This document shows, one piece after another, positions 43,434-51,926 of a stretch of 64,000 nucleotides of DNA (the first letter of the stretch is position 1; each line of letters begins with the position of its first letter). A program made the translations under genes and the position numbers. A model generated the notes under the pieces. It was given only the letters and a program-made list of their open reading frames with translations, made no database searches and was not told the origin of the DNA. The stretch comes from Rossellomorea sp036867415 (GTDB lineage: Bacteria; Bacillota; Bacilli; Bacillales; Bacillaceae_B). Location: assembly GCF_036867415.1 (NCBI RefSeq), contig NZ_JBAJHU010000007.1, positions 124,001-188,000 of the forward strand. Reading direction: 5' to 3'.

Positions 43434-44360
43434 TTATGCAAAAAGGTTCTTTATTGACTTAAATAAATCGGCTATCGCATCCAATAATCCCGTGAAGAAG
43501 TCAGATACCTTCTGACCGAAGCCTTCATCATTCACGATATCTTTGATGGTTGATTGTATGTCTTCAGTCAAATCCTGAAGCTGCTGTTGAACATTATCAA
43601 AGTCGATATCGAGTGACCTGATCTTGTCAAATAAATCAACAAGTAATTGTCGATCTTCAGGACTGAGTTTGATGTTCATGCTCTGAAGCTTTTCTTCTAC
43701 AATTTTTTCTACTTCTTCTTTTGTTGCAGGATCCTGTTCTGAAATTTCCTTTTTGATTTCAGTCAAAAGTTCACTAACTTTTTCTTTGTCGATACCCGCA
43801 TCCTCAGCAAGCTGGGTAGCTACATTCAACTCTTCATTCGCTACTTCCATACGTACTGAATCCAGCTTTTCACCACTTACATCATATGCTTTATAGATTC
43901 CAGTCAAAGCTGAATGACCGCTTACCTTCACAGGAGATGCAACCTCTACGTTTGCATTTTCCACCCCAGCCGTAAGCAAGGCATTTGCATACATTGATTC
44001 AGTTACTTCTGTAATCTTTTCAGGAGTGACAATTTCCACATTCAGCCCTTGGCCTTTTTCTTGCCTGGTTATTTTTGCTGAAGAAAACATTCTGGCATTT
44101 CTGTTTTCTCCCTCGATATATTTCACAAGGTCTTCCCCTGTTGCTGTAAATTCTTCTACATCTTCATTTTCGTCAAGACCAAGTTGTTCCTGTACGCTCT
44201 TCTTTTGCTCCGCGGTGAGTGTTTCACCATAAACGACTATCGGAACTCCGAATTTTTCATTAATACTTTTTTTATCACTGTTGTTATCTGACGCCGCTGC
44301 CGGATGTGCTAAACCAATTAGCAATAGACTGATCAGAACTAGACTAAATATCTTTTTCAT
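43434..44360 (-). CDS. ypuA: DUF1002 secreted protein (YpuA homologue)
   Basis: 308 residues. A signal peptide (MKKIFSLVLISLLLIGLAHP then AAASDNN) gives export. The DUF1002 body carries FGVPIVVYGETLTAEQKKSV and the YIEGENRNARMFSSAKI segment; the C-terminal third is helical and amphipathic (VQQQLQDLTEDIQSTIKDIV). B. subtilis YpuA, an extracytoplasmic protein of the SigM/SigW envelope-stress regulons as I recall, lies near ppiB, as here. Molecular function unknown. Confidence 0.88.
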   Translation of the reverse strand: MKKIFSLVLISLLLIGLAHPAAASDNNSDKKSINEKFGVPIVVYGETLTAEQKKSVQEQLGLDENEDVEEFTATGEDLVKYIEGENRNARMFSSAKITRQEKGQGLNVEIVTPEKITEVTESMYANALLTAGVENANVEVASPVKVSGHSALTGIYKAYDVSGEKLDSVRMEVANEELNVATQLAEDAGIDKEKVSELLTEIKKEISEQDPATKEEVEKIVEEKLQSMNIKLSPEDRQLLVDLFDKIRSLDIDFDNVQQQLQDLTEDIQSTIKDIVNDEGFGQKVSDFFTGLLDAIADLFKSIKNLFA

Positions 44361-44582
44361 GTTGATTCTCCTTTTTTACTGCTGTCAAAGTTTATCCTAT
44401 TACAGATAAACTTTTATCCATTGTACAAGGCTATTCTTCCATAAGCATCCTTCTCAGGTCTTATTTTTTGTACAATGTAATAGACGTTTATAAAGAAAAA
44501 AAGTTTCAATCTTTTTCATTTCATGTTTTTATAAGTAAATAACAGGTAGAATCCTCCTCCGTCTTTGTTTGAAATTCAACCA

Positions 44583-44640
44583 ATAAAAAATACCCCTCCA
44601 AAGCTTCGATAATGGATTAACGAAACCGTAGACGGGTATG
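44583..44640 (-). terminator. Terminator at the end of the sulfur operon
   Basis: On the minus strand ATACCC...GGGTAT ends (44634-44639 with 44590-44595) enclose an inner TTTCG/CGAAG stem and are followed by TTTTTTATT. It is just downstream of the TauE gene. The rest of 44361-44582 is promoter-like AT-rich sequence for ypuA. Confidence 0.65.
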
Positions 44641-44650
44641 TTGAAAACTC

Positions 44651-45427
44651 TTATAGGATATCAAGCCAAATCTTAAGGGCTGTGCCAAGGATTAATACTG
44701 CCAGAATAGTTTGCAGTAATTTCGTATTCATTTTCTTTCCTGATGCTGCACCCAGCGGAGATGCAATTAAACTTGCAACGACCATGATTAATGCAGGCGC
44801 ATAATCTACTTGACCTGTAGTGACCTTCCCTACAGTTGAACCGATAGAAGAGATCAAAGTAATAGCAAGAGAAGATGCTATAGTCATTTTAGTAGGGATT
44901 TTAAGCACAACAAGCATGATTGGTACTAATAGGAATGCTCCTGCAGCACCAACGATCCCTGCTCCAACGCCGACGATTAATGACAATCCGGCCGCGAGCC
45001 ATTTATTGAATGTAACATCCTCAAACTTGATATCATCAATCCCTTTTTTCGGGATAAACATCATGATTGCAGCTGTTAATGCAAGAACGCCATATACAAG
45101 GTTTATTCCATCCTCGCTCATTGAACTTGATTCATATCCACCGATAAAGCTTCCTACCAAGATGCTCACACCCATATAGGCGATGAGTGTCTTGTTTAAA
45201 TATCCGCCTTTCCGATAGGCCCATACCCCTCCGAGTGTTGCAAAGAATACTTGGACTGCACTGATGCCAGATACTTCATGTGCGGAAAATGACGCCACTC
45301 CAAGGAACGGTGGAATATATAGAAGCATTGGATACTTGATTATACTGCCTCCGATCCCTACCATTCCGGAAATGTATGAACCCAAAAAGCCAACTAAAAA
45401 GATTGTTATGATAAATGCCAAATCCAT
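44651..45427 (-). CDS. TauE/SafE family sulfite/sulfur-anion exporter
   Basis: 258 residues with eight membrane helices in two repeats: GFLGSYISGMVGIGGSIIKY near the start and IVGVGAGIVGAAGAFLLVPI in the middle, the family signature. TauE/SafE proteins move sulfite, sulfoacetate or related anions; in the cst operon of S. aureus such a protein is thought to export sulfite or thiosulfate made during persulfide detoxification. It is the last gene of the sulfur cluster, 79 bases after the rhodanese/MBL gene. Confidence 0.9.
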   Translation of the reverse strand: MDLAFIITIFLVGFLGSYISGMVGIGGSIIKYPMLLYIPPFLGVASFSAHEVSGISAVQVFFATLGGVWAYRKGGYLNKTLIAYMGVSILVGSFIGGYESSSMSEDGINLVYGVLALTAAIMMFIPKKGIDDIKFEDVTFNKWLAAGLSLIVGVGAGIVGAAGAFLLVPIMLVVLKIPTKMTIASSLAITLISSIGSTVGKVTTGQVDYAPALIMVVASLIASPLGAASGKKMNTKLLQTILAVLILGTALKIWLDIL

Positions 45428-45506
45428 CGTACAGCTCCTCCTTTACTGTTTAATGGGAACCAGATACAACTGGCCCCCATTTCTACATCATTTATTGAAA
45501 CTCAGT

Positions 45507-46634
45507 TTATCGAACTGCACAACGATTAGGTCCGATTTCCATTTCACGCTGTTTTTCTTCATCAGGAGTGAGTTTACCCATATTTGTCTCACGAATTTCT
45601 TTATATGCATTTGGCTGAGGAGGAAGATTTTCAGAAACTAATTTTCTGAATTCCCCTTCATCAGAAATATTGAGACCGTGGTTTTTCGCATATAGCGTAC
45701 CGAGTTTATCTCCTACAGTACCATCTTCATTTAATTCATCTATGATCATGAAGTGTGCAGGCAGAACGATCAGGTCCATAGATAAGTTCTTATAGCGTTT
45801 GTATAGACTTTCTCTTAAATCTGATACCCAATCCTGTGCTTTTCCGGCCAGGTCTGGCCTTCCGATGCTGTCTACAAACAGGATATCTCCTGATAATAAA
45901 TATTTCTCATCGATCACAAAAGAAGTAGATCCGATGGTGTGACCTGGAGAATATAAAGCATTGATATCGATTGTTGAGTTACCGATCGCCACTTTATTTC
46001 CATCTTCTAGTGCTGCATAGTCGAAAGTAACGTCTTCAGCATCTTTAGGTGGTAACCAATATGCTGCATTGGTCTCTTCTGCAATTCTACGACCGCCTGA
46101 AATGTGATCCGCGTGTAAATGCGTATCAAAAATATTTGTAATGATTGCATTCTTTGCTTCTGCAAAATCGATAAAGATATCAGCCATGCGCGTTGCATCT
46201 ATAATTGCTGCTTCACCATCAGAAATAACCATGTAAGAAAGACAACCCTTACCTAGACGGACGAATTGATAAAGTTCACCGCCTCCCGTCAGGTCACCGA
46301 CTTTCAATGGCTCAAGATGTTCACTCCATGCCTTCATTCCGCCTTCTAAATAAGATGCATCTATCCCTGCGTCTGAAAGCATTTCTGCCACCATTACAGA
46401 TGACCCTTCTTTCGCACATACAACCAGGATATCCTTATCGCTTGGAAGCTTTTCTACTATTTCTTCCACTCCATCTAATAGATCGAAGTAAGGAATGTTC
46501 AGGTATTCAAAAGAATTCCCGTCAATTTTCCACTCTTCAAACGCATCCGTGTTACGTACATCTAAGATAAACAACTCTTCTTTATTGATCACTTTTTGTG
46601 CTGTTTCTTTAGGACTCATAGCTTTAACTGACAT
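45507..46634 (-). CDS. Rhodanese - metallo-beta-lactamase fusion, persulfide dioxygenase-like (CstB-related)
   Basis: 375 residues. Residues 1-110 form a rhodanese domain with Cys73 (VVCAKEGSS) positioned to carry a persulfide. Residues 115-300 form an MBL domain with the iron ligands THLHADHISGG (His172, His174, Asp176, His177), His232 (SPGHT), Asp250 (SGDILF) and His294 (PAHF), as in persulfide dioxygenases, which oxidise glutathione or other persulfides to sulfite. S. aureus CstB has the order MBL-rhodanese; here the rhodanese comes first. GGAGG precedes the ATG. Confidence 0.9.
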   Translation of the reverse strand: MSVKAMSPKETAQKVINKEELFILDVRNTDAFEEWKIDGNSFEYLNIPYFDLLDGVEEIVEKLPSDKDILVVCAKEGSSVMVAEMLSDAGIDASYLEGGMKAWSEHLEPLKVGDLTGGGELYQFVRLGKGCLSYMVISDGEAAIIDATRMADIFIDFAEAKNAIITNIFDTHLHADHISGGRRIAEETNAAYWLPPKDAEDVTFDYAALEDGNKVAIGNSTIDINALYSPGHTIGSTSFVIDEKYLLSGDILFVDSIGRPDLAGKAQDWVSDLRESLYKRYKNLSMDLIVLPAHFMIIDELNEDGTVGDKLGTLYAKNHGLNISDEGEFRKLVSENLPPQPNAYKEIRETNMGKLTPDEEKQREMEIGPNRCAVR

Positions 46635-46668
46635 TATTTCTACCTCCCATGTTAATTTGCACTCATCT

Positions 46669-47238
46669 TTATTTAATGTCCGATTCTACGTCGCCTGACC
46701 ATTCGCTCATCCCAGGGACAACGTTTATCACGTTGGTAAATCCTTTTGCAGTTAATAACTGTGCAGCCATGTCACTGCGGGTGCCAGTACGGCATACAAC
46801 ATAAATGTTCTTATCTTTCGTTAGTTCGTCAGCTTTCGTTTCTAATTCCCCAAGGGGAATAGACACTGCTCCGGGAATGTGTTTGAAAGCATATTCTGCT
46901 TTTTCACGGACATCAAGCACTAGCGTATTTTCATCCCGAAGCATAGTCTCCAATTCCTCATTATTCGTTACACCTTCATACTTTCGTTCAACCTGCTCTT
47001 CCCCGCTTGATTTACGAACGAAATGCATTAAAATATCCCCTTCTTCAATTGTGCCAAGGTATTCATGCCCGGCGCTTGCTGCCCAAGCTTGCAGATCCGC
47101 TTTGGAACCTTTATCAGTTGCCTGAACCTCAATAACCTGACCTGCTTCAAGATTGTTTATGGCTTTCTTTGTTTTTACGATTGGCATCGGACAAGCTAAT
47201 CCTTTTGCATCTAATACAACATTCACTTCAATATTCAT
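46669..47238 (-). CDS. TusA - rhodanese fusion (CstA-like sulfurtransferase)
   Basis: 189 residues. Residues 5-76 are a TusA domain with active Cys16 (AKGLACPMPIVKTKK); residues 88-187 are a rhodanese with Cys149 (YVVCRTGTRSDMA). S. aureus CstA joins TusA, rhodanese and DsrE in one chain; here the DsrE part is a separate neighbouring gene, consistent with one sulfur-relay pathway. A CstR-like operator lies at 47253-47268, fifteen bases before the start. It is not the carbon starvation protein of the same name. Confidence 0.92.
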   Translation of the reverse strand: MNIEVNVVLDAKGLACPMPIVKTKKAINNLEAGQVIEVQATDKGSKADLQAWAASAGHEYLGTIEEGDILMHFVRKSSGEEQVERKYEGVTNNEELETMLRDENTLVLDVREKAEYAFKHIPGAVSIPLGELETKADELTKDKNIYVVCRTGTRSDMAAQLLTAKGFTNVINVVPGMSEWSGDVESDIK

Positions 47239-47252
47239 TCAGAAACCTCCAA

Positions 47253-47268
47253 TTACCTCATAGGGTAT
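47253..47268. promoter_or_regulatory. CstR-like operator upstream of the TusA-rhodanese gene
   Basis: TTACCTCATAGGGTAT, one of four related ATACC-N-GGTAT pseudo-palindromes in this cluster. Consistent with CstR binding. Confidence 0.65.
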
Positions 47269-47286
47269 ATTTTTCTTTAAAAAAAT

Positions 47287-47766
47287 TTATATGAATAAGT
47301 TTACATTCCCGTTTTCAGCATCCGCTAAGTAAGCAGCTACGCCTGCATATTCAATATCATCCATTATCTCATCTTTATGAAGCCCCAATAGATCCATTGT
47401 CATTGTACATGCAACCAGTTTTACTTCCTGCTCTTTAGCCATGTCGATTAAATCTGGCAACGGCAATGCATTATGCTTTCTCATGACACCTTTCATCATT
47501 TTCGGTCCCATACCCGCAAAGTTCATATTGGACAACCCTAATTTATCTGCTCCGCGCGGCATCATTTTACCGAACATTTTTTCCATGAAATTTTTCTTTA
47601 CGGGTACCATTTTTTCTTTTCTTAGAGCATTTAGACCCCAGAACGTATGAAAAATCGTTACCTCGTGATCGTATGCTGATGCACCATTTGCAATGATATA
47701 AGCAGCCATTGCTTTATCGTATTCTCCGCTAAAGAGAATAATATTTGTTGTTTTTGTCTCAGACAT
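47287..47766 (-). CDS. DsrE/DsrF-like sulfur-relay protein
   Basis: 159 residues with the DsrE fold: NIILFSGEYDKAMAAYIIA at the start, HEVTIFHTFWGLNALRK near residue 35, and the sulfur-carrying Cys120 in KLVACTMTMDLLG. It would accept or donate persulfide sulfur together with the two TusA proteins. The protein is cytoplasmic. An operator-like sequence lies 17 bases upstream of the ATG at 47766. Confidence 0.92.
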   Translation of the reverse strand: MSETKTTNIILFSGEYDKAMAAYIIANGASAYDHEVTIFHTFWGLNALRKEKMVPVKKNFMEKMFGKMMPRGADKLGLSNMNFAGMGPKMMKGVMRKHNALPLPDLIDMAKEQEVKLVACTMTMDLLGLHKDEIMDDIEYAGVAAYLADAENGNVNLFI

Positions 47767-47782
47767 CTGTTTTCCTCCTTTT

Positions 47783-47798
47783 ATACAATAGGGGGTAT
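47783..47798. promoter_or_regulatory. CstR-like operator upstream of the DsrE gene
   Basis: ATACAATAGGGGGTAT; the right half matches the operator pattern well, the left half less so. Confidence 0.5.
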
Positions 47799-47816
47799 TA
47801 CACCCTTTTAAAAAAT

Positions 47817-48044
47817 TTATCCTTTTTTAATCCAGAATGTAAATACATCGTTTTCTTCTTTAGACTGTACAAGTTCATGTCCAGTTGAGTTAGCCCAGGC
47901 AGTTAAATCACTTTTTGCACCCTTATCTGTTGTTTGTACTTCCAAGATCTGTCCTGTCTCAATTTCCTTAATTGCTTTTCTTGTTTTTACAATCGGCATT
48001 GGACATGCTAATCCTTTTGCATCTAGTACTTTAGCTGCGTTCAT
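47817..48044 (-). CDS. TusA family sulfurtransferase
   Basis: 75 residues, a stand-alone TusA domain with active Cys14 in AKGLACPMPIVKTRK and the typical ATDKG-like TTDKGAKSDLTAWANSTGHE segment. It is closely similar to the N-terminal half of the TusA-rhodanese protein two genes on, so the pair probably arose by duplication. It relays persulfide sulfur. Confidence 0.93.
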   Translation of the reverse strand: MNAAKVLDAKGLACPMPIVKTRKAIKEIETGQILEVQTTDKGAKSDLTAWANSTGHELVQSKEENDVFTFWIKKG

Positions 48045-48073
48045 TCATAATTCCTCCTACTAATTGTTTTTAA

Positions 48074-48089
48074 ATACCTTTACGGGTAT
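48074..48089. promoter_or_regulatory. CstR-like operator upstream of the tusA gene
   Basis: ATACCTTTACGGGTAT, 30 bases before the ATG at 48044. Confidence 0.7.
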
Positions 48090-48124
48090 GTTAAATGATA
48101 AAAAAAAGTTGTCAACTCATTTTA

Positions 48125-48385
48125 TTATCTGCTTTTCACTAACAAGTTCACTGCTTCTTTCACAAGTTCTTCTGTATTTTCTCCTGCTTCAAGTGAATCT
48201 CTTACGCATTCAACAAGATTTAAACTTACAACCAATCCTGCCGAACGATCAAGAGCTGTTTTAGCGGCTGAAAGCTGTGAAATCACATTTTTACAATCTT
48301 CACCTTGCTCCATCATTCGTAAGATTCCCCGAAGCTGTCCTTCAACCCGTTTTATTCGATTTTTCACTTGAATATTGTATTCCAT
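48125..48385 (-). CDS. cstR: CstR-type persulfide-sensing repressor (CsoR family)
   Basis: 86 residues, the CsoR/RcnR four-helix fold (NRIKRVEGQLRGILRMMEQG at the N-terminus). The sensing cysteines are Cys31 (EDCKNVISQL) and Cys60 (VECVRD), at the same positions as in S. aureus CstR. The copper-binding His of true CsoR is replaced by Asn56 (SLNLVEC), which argues for a persulfide sensor and against a copper repressor. Four matching operators in the cluster and the downstream sulfur genes support this. Confidence 0.92.
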   Translation of the reverse strand: MEYNIQVKNRIKRVEGQLRGILRMMEQGEDCKNVISQLSAAKTALDRSAGLVVSLNLVECVRDSLEAGENTEELVKEAVNLLVKSR

Positions 48386-48444
48386 AATGATTCCTCCCAG
48401 TACATGGCTTTTTGCATTGTATTTCCTGCTACATCCACTACAAT

Positions 48445-48460
48445 ATACCCCTAAAGGTAT
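48445..48460. promoter_or_regulatory. CstR-like operator upstream of cstR
   Basis: ATACCCCTAAAGGTAT, the best palindrome of the four, about 60 bases before the ATG of cstR, implying autoregulation. Confidence 0.75.
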
Positions 48461-48496
48461 TTAGTCAAGCAATTCAACCAAGATAATTGCTTTCAT

Positions 48497-48532
48497 GCAA
48501 AAAAAGTCCGGAAGAGCTCCTCCTCCGGATCA
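48497..48532 (-). terminator. Terminator after the ArsA-like gene
   Basis: TCCGGA...GAGC pairs with GCTC...TCCGGA over 48507-48529, with seven T on the minus strand. Confidence 0.85.
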
Positions 48533-48563
48533 CAAGTCTTTCTCCCTTTACTTTGATTAAAAC

Positions 48564-49514
48564 TTATACGGTATTTGCCAACTCTTTCTGTAGATGCTGA
48601 ACGAATTTTTCAAGGTGATCGACTGAGCATACATCTTCTTCCAATAAAGGAATTTCGAATAAGGTCTGTTCTTTAAACTTTCTCTTTATCAACTGCAGGT
48701 AACCTTTTTCCTGTTCTTTTCTTTTCTCCAGGAATTGTCCGTCTGCAGAGAGAGGAAGAACTTTATTCACTATCAGACCTTTTATCTTCAACTCATGTTT
48801 ATTCATCATTTCTATTGCTTTTTCCGTTTCAAGAATGGGGAGCCTTTCAGGAATTAAAACAAATATAAAACCTGTTATTGATGAATCTAAAAGGATAGAA
48901 CGTACACTTGCAAACTTGTCTCTTCTATTCTGCAGAACATCATAAATCGGATCTTCCACCGGTTCTCCATCATTTAACAATTGAGAGTAATTCTTATTAG
49001 TTTTCTTCCTTCTTTCAAGCATACCGTCCATCCAGATACCCATCAGTTCTGGAAGCGAAAGCAGCCGGATTGTATGTCCTGTCGGTGCTGTGTCAAAAAT
49101 TATTTTATCAAATTCTTCTTTTTCGTCTAAAATAACAGACACAATCCGATCGAACAATGCTGCTTCTTCCGCGCCAGGTGCAGATGCAGCCATATCGATT
49201 TGACGATGAACCTCATTGATCATTGCCGGCTTGACCATCCCTTTTAAATTGTTCTTAACTCCTTTGATATATTGACGCGTTTCGATTTCAGGATTGATTT
49301 CTAGTCCCCACAAATGCTTAAGTAAAGGTGTTTTTTTCTCGCCGATTTTCTTATGAAAAATATCACCTAGATTGTGAGCGGGATCTGTAGAGATAATGAG
49401 TGTCTTCAAACCACTTTTTGCAAACATCACTGCTAATGCAGAAGCGGAGGTGGACTTTCCAACTCCTCCCTTTCCCCCTACAAAAAGAATAGTCTGGTTA
49501 AGGATCTCGTTCAT
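48564..49514 (-). CDS. ArsA/GET3 family ATPase
   Basis: 316 residues. The deviant Walker A is FVGGKGGVGKST at residues 11-22, switch I is STDPAHNLGDIF and switch II FDTAPTGHTIRLL, all as in ArsA/TRC40 ATPases. No metal-binding Cys triad of classical ArsA is evident, and there are no ars genes nearby. Bacterial ATPases of this class have roles in anion resistance, gas vesicles or membrane-protein handling. It is 25 bases after a small protein that ends in Cys-Cys. Confidence 0.88.
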   Translation of the reverse strand: MNEILNQTILFVGGKGGVGKSTSASALAVMFAKSGLKTLIISTDPAHNLGDIFHKKIGEKKTPLLKHLWGLEINPEIETRQYIKGVKNNLKGMVKPAMINEVHRQIDMAASAPGAEEAALFDRIVSVILDEKEEFDKIIFDTAPTGHTIRLLSLPELMGIWMDGMLERRKKTNKNYSQLLNDGEPVEDPIYDVLQNRRDKFASVRSILLDSSITGFIFVLIPERLPILETEKAIEMMNKHELKIKGLIVNKVLPLSADGQFLEKRKEQEKGYLQLIKRKFKEQTLFEIPLLEEDVCSVDHLEKFVQHLQKELANTV

Positions 49515-49539
49515 TTAGCTTATCGCCCCTTTCCAAGCA

Positions 49540-49812
49540 TCAACAGCATCTGATTCCATCAAGCGGTGAATGGTCCATACCCATACGTAAATGCCAATCA
49601 TGAAATTTCTCAATCATATATGGATACAGTTCCAATGTGTAGTAAAAAACCGGATTTGGAAGCCCGAGCATATCAGAATAGAGAAGTAAAAAGAACAAGT
49701 CATCTTCATCTCTCAGTTCCCTGGCAATTTCTGTTTTATGGGGATGCTTGATAATCTCGTCATAAAGATTGATGATTCGTTTGAATTTTTCTTTCATTGT
49801 TGAATCAATCAA
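49540..49812 (-). CDS. Small protein ending in Cys-Cys (cory-CC-star type)
   Basis: 90 residues, ending DGIRCC. The segment DEDDLFFLLLYSDMLGLPNP, then VFYYTLELYPYM and FHDWHLRMGMDHSPLDGIRC, matches a small conserved family that I recall being named for its CC-stop end and occurring next to ArsA-like ATPases. The start is TTG at 49812, six bases after GGAGGG. It is the first gene of a pair with the ArsA-like gene. The terminal cysteines could bind metal or persulfide; function unknown. Confidence 0.75.
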   Translation of the reverse strand: MIDSTMKEKFKRIINLYDEIIKHPHKTEIARELRDEDDLFFLLLYSDMLGLPNPVFYYTLELYPYMIEKFHDWHLRMGMDHSPLDGIRCC

Positions 49813-49938
49813 TAGGCACCCTCCCTAAAAAATTTCACCATATAATGGTATACCAACCCTAGAGTTCACAAATTCATGCCACTTCAGTAACTCTTTCGGT
49901 TATTTAACTTTGTTTAAAAGGACTCCCTGTTCATTTAG

Positions 49939-51678
49939 TCAGGCAGTGAATTGAGTCGGATCTTCCCCCTTTTTAGAGAGCGATGAAGCAGCTGTAATCA
50001 ATATCCAAAGTGTGAATATCAATATGATGCTGCCAAAGATAAATAACAGCATATTTCCTTCTGTTTCCCCTATACCGGACCATTCAAAAATTACCTGATT
50101 AATCATTGCCCACAGGGTCATGAACATCAAAAACAGCATCGGTATCAATGTAGCAATATAATTTCTTCCCTGTCTCTTGAGCCAGATGGTGATCAACAGC
50201 AAACTGATTCCCGCCAGTAATTGATTCGAGGTGCCAAAGAGCGGCCACAGAAGATATCCTCCGGATCCGAATCCTTTTGGACCTTGTGGAAGAAGTGTCA
50301 AAGCTGCGCTGGATACCACGGCTATAGTGGTAGCGACATGGGCATTCGTCAAAGGCGTTACGTTATATTCCTCTCCCAATTCAGAAATAATGTACCTCAT
50401 TAACCTTACGGAAGAATCAAGAGTGGTAGCCGCAAAACTCACTATGATGACGGATACGATGGTTGCTGCAATATCGGCTGGAATTCCCAGACCTGCAGCA
50501 AGTTGTCCTGCACCTTGGATGAATACGCCCAAACCTGCACCGCTTGCTGCTGCAAACCCGCTGTATGTAGCTTTGAATTCTTCGACATTCGGGAAAAATG
50601 TGATGCATGCAATAATGGCAATCAGTGCAAGTGCCCCTTCACCAACAGCCCCTAAGTAGCCTACAAACCTGGCATCCGTTTCCTTATCCAGTTGTTTGGA
50701 TGAAGTACCGGATGATACTAACCCATGGAAACCTGATATTGCCCCGCAGGCAATGGTTATGAATAGTAATGGAAACCAAGAAACATCGGCCGAACTATTT
50801 GTCATCGGCGCTGTAATCTGAGGATTTGTAAATAATAACCCTAAGTACAGTAATCCGAGACCGACTACTAATTGGTGTGAATTGATATAATCCCGTGGCT
50901 GCAATAACTTCCATACAGGCAAGGTTGATGCAATATAAACATAAATCATCAAGATGATGATCCAGACAAAGAATGCCATACTTGTGGCACTTAATCCAAA
51001 CAGAGCAGATGCCTCTTCACCGCCAAAATATTTAACCAGGTCGACCTGAAGGAATTCAACCCTGCTTGCCACAATGGCAGATAAATACATCACTCCTAGT
51101 GCGACAATGGAGGGAAGAAGCATACTTCCACTCCGTTTATACACTCTATATCCAATCCAAATTGCCAAAGGTATTTGGATGAAGACTGACAGCACACTTG
51201 CTGGAAATGTAATGAATAAGTTCGCGATGACCCACGCAAAAACAGCGTTTACCATAAGGACAAGGATCAATATAATACACAGAAAAAGAACCTTCGCTCT
51301 TTTGCCAATCAGTTTACTGGCCAAAGTTCCCACCGATTGTCCTTTATTTCTGACTGAAAGGACAAGCGTTCCGAAATCATGGACACCAGCCGCAAAGACC
51401 GTTCCGAGAATGACCCACAGGAAAGCCGGCAGCCAGCCCCAATATACAGCGATTGCCGGTCCCACTATCGGTGCTGCACCAGCTACCGATGTAAAATGAT
51501 GTCCCCAAAGAATGAACTTATTCGTCGGGACAAAGTCAACACCATCTTTATACTGATGAGCAGGTGTGACGTAATCGGGATCCAGTCGATAGATTCGTTC
51601 AGCAATCAATGTTGAGTAATATTTGTACCCCAATAAAAATACAATACCTCCTATTAAAGCCAGCCAAATTCCACCCAA
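49939..51678 (-). CDS. CstA-family carbon starvation transporter
   Basis: 579 residues with about sixteen membrane helices. The signatures are GHHFTSVAGAAPIVGPAIAV near residue 60, GVHDFGTLVLSVRNKGQSVG near residue 100, and GFHGLVSSGTSSKQ in the middle. CstA proteins take up pyruvate or peptides when carbon is short. A TTG at 51678 with GGAGGA six bases upstream is preferred; an ATG 33 bases further up has no ribosome site. Despite the name it is unrelated to the persulfide protein CstA. Confidence 0.9.
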   Translation of the reverse strand: MGGIWLALIGGIVFLLGYKYYSTLIAERIYRLDPDYVTPAHQYKDGVDFVPTNKFILWGHHFTSVAGAAPIVGPAIAVYWGWLPAFLWVILGTVFAAGVHDFGTLVLSVRNKGQSVGTLASKLIGKRAKVLFLCIILILVLMVNAVFAWVIANLFITFPASVLSVFIQIPLAIWIGYRVYKRSGSMLLPSIVALGVMYLSAIVASRVEFLQVDLVKYFGGEEASALFGLSATSMAFFVWIIILMIYVYIASTLPVWKLLQPRDYINSHQLVVGLGLLYLGLLFTNPQITAPMTNSSADVSWFPLLFITIACGAISGFHGLVSSGTSSKQLDKETDARFVGYLGAVGEGALALIAIIACITFFPNVEEFKATYSGFAAASGAGLGVFIQGAGQLAAGLGIPADIAATIVSVIIVSFAATTLDSSVRLMRYIISELGEEYNVTPLTNAHVATTIAVVSSAALTLLPQGPKGFGSGGYLLWPLFGTSNQLLAGISLLLITIWLKRQGRNYIATLIPMLFLMFMTLWAMINQVIFEWSGIGETEGNMLLFIFGSIILIFTLWILITAASSLSKKGEDPTQFTA

Positions 51679-51884
51679 AAAATCTCCTCCTTCAAACTTG
51701 AATACACCCATAGCATTCGCTAATTATTCATGATGCGAGTCAAGCGGATAGAAATTACTGAATATTTAGAATGTATGCGCTTACTTCATTTTACATTGGC
51801 CTTTCCAGGAATTCAACGGGAATTTATCATAGTCAAACATATATGAAAGCAAACAGGTTTACCCAGATGCACGTATAAGCGAAG

Positions 51885-51921
51885 CAACAAAACAGCCGGA
51901 TTCCATAGGGGACCCGGCTGC
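51885..51921 (-). terminator. Terminator after the half-length spo0M gene
   Basis: CAGCCGG (51893-51899) pairs with CCGGCTG (51914-51920); minus-strand tail TTTTGTT. Confidence 0.75.
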
Positions 51922-51926
51922 ATCTA

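Noticed and set aside
48125..48385. Copper repressor CsoR
   Set aside because: The copper-binding histidine is replaced by Asn56 and the neighbours are sulfur genes and not copper exporters.
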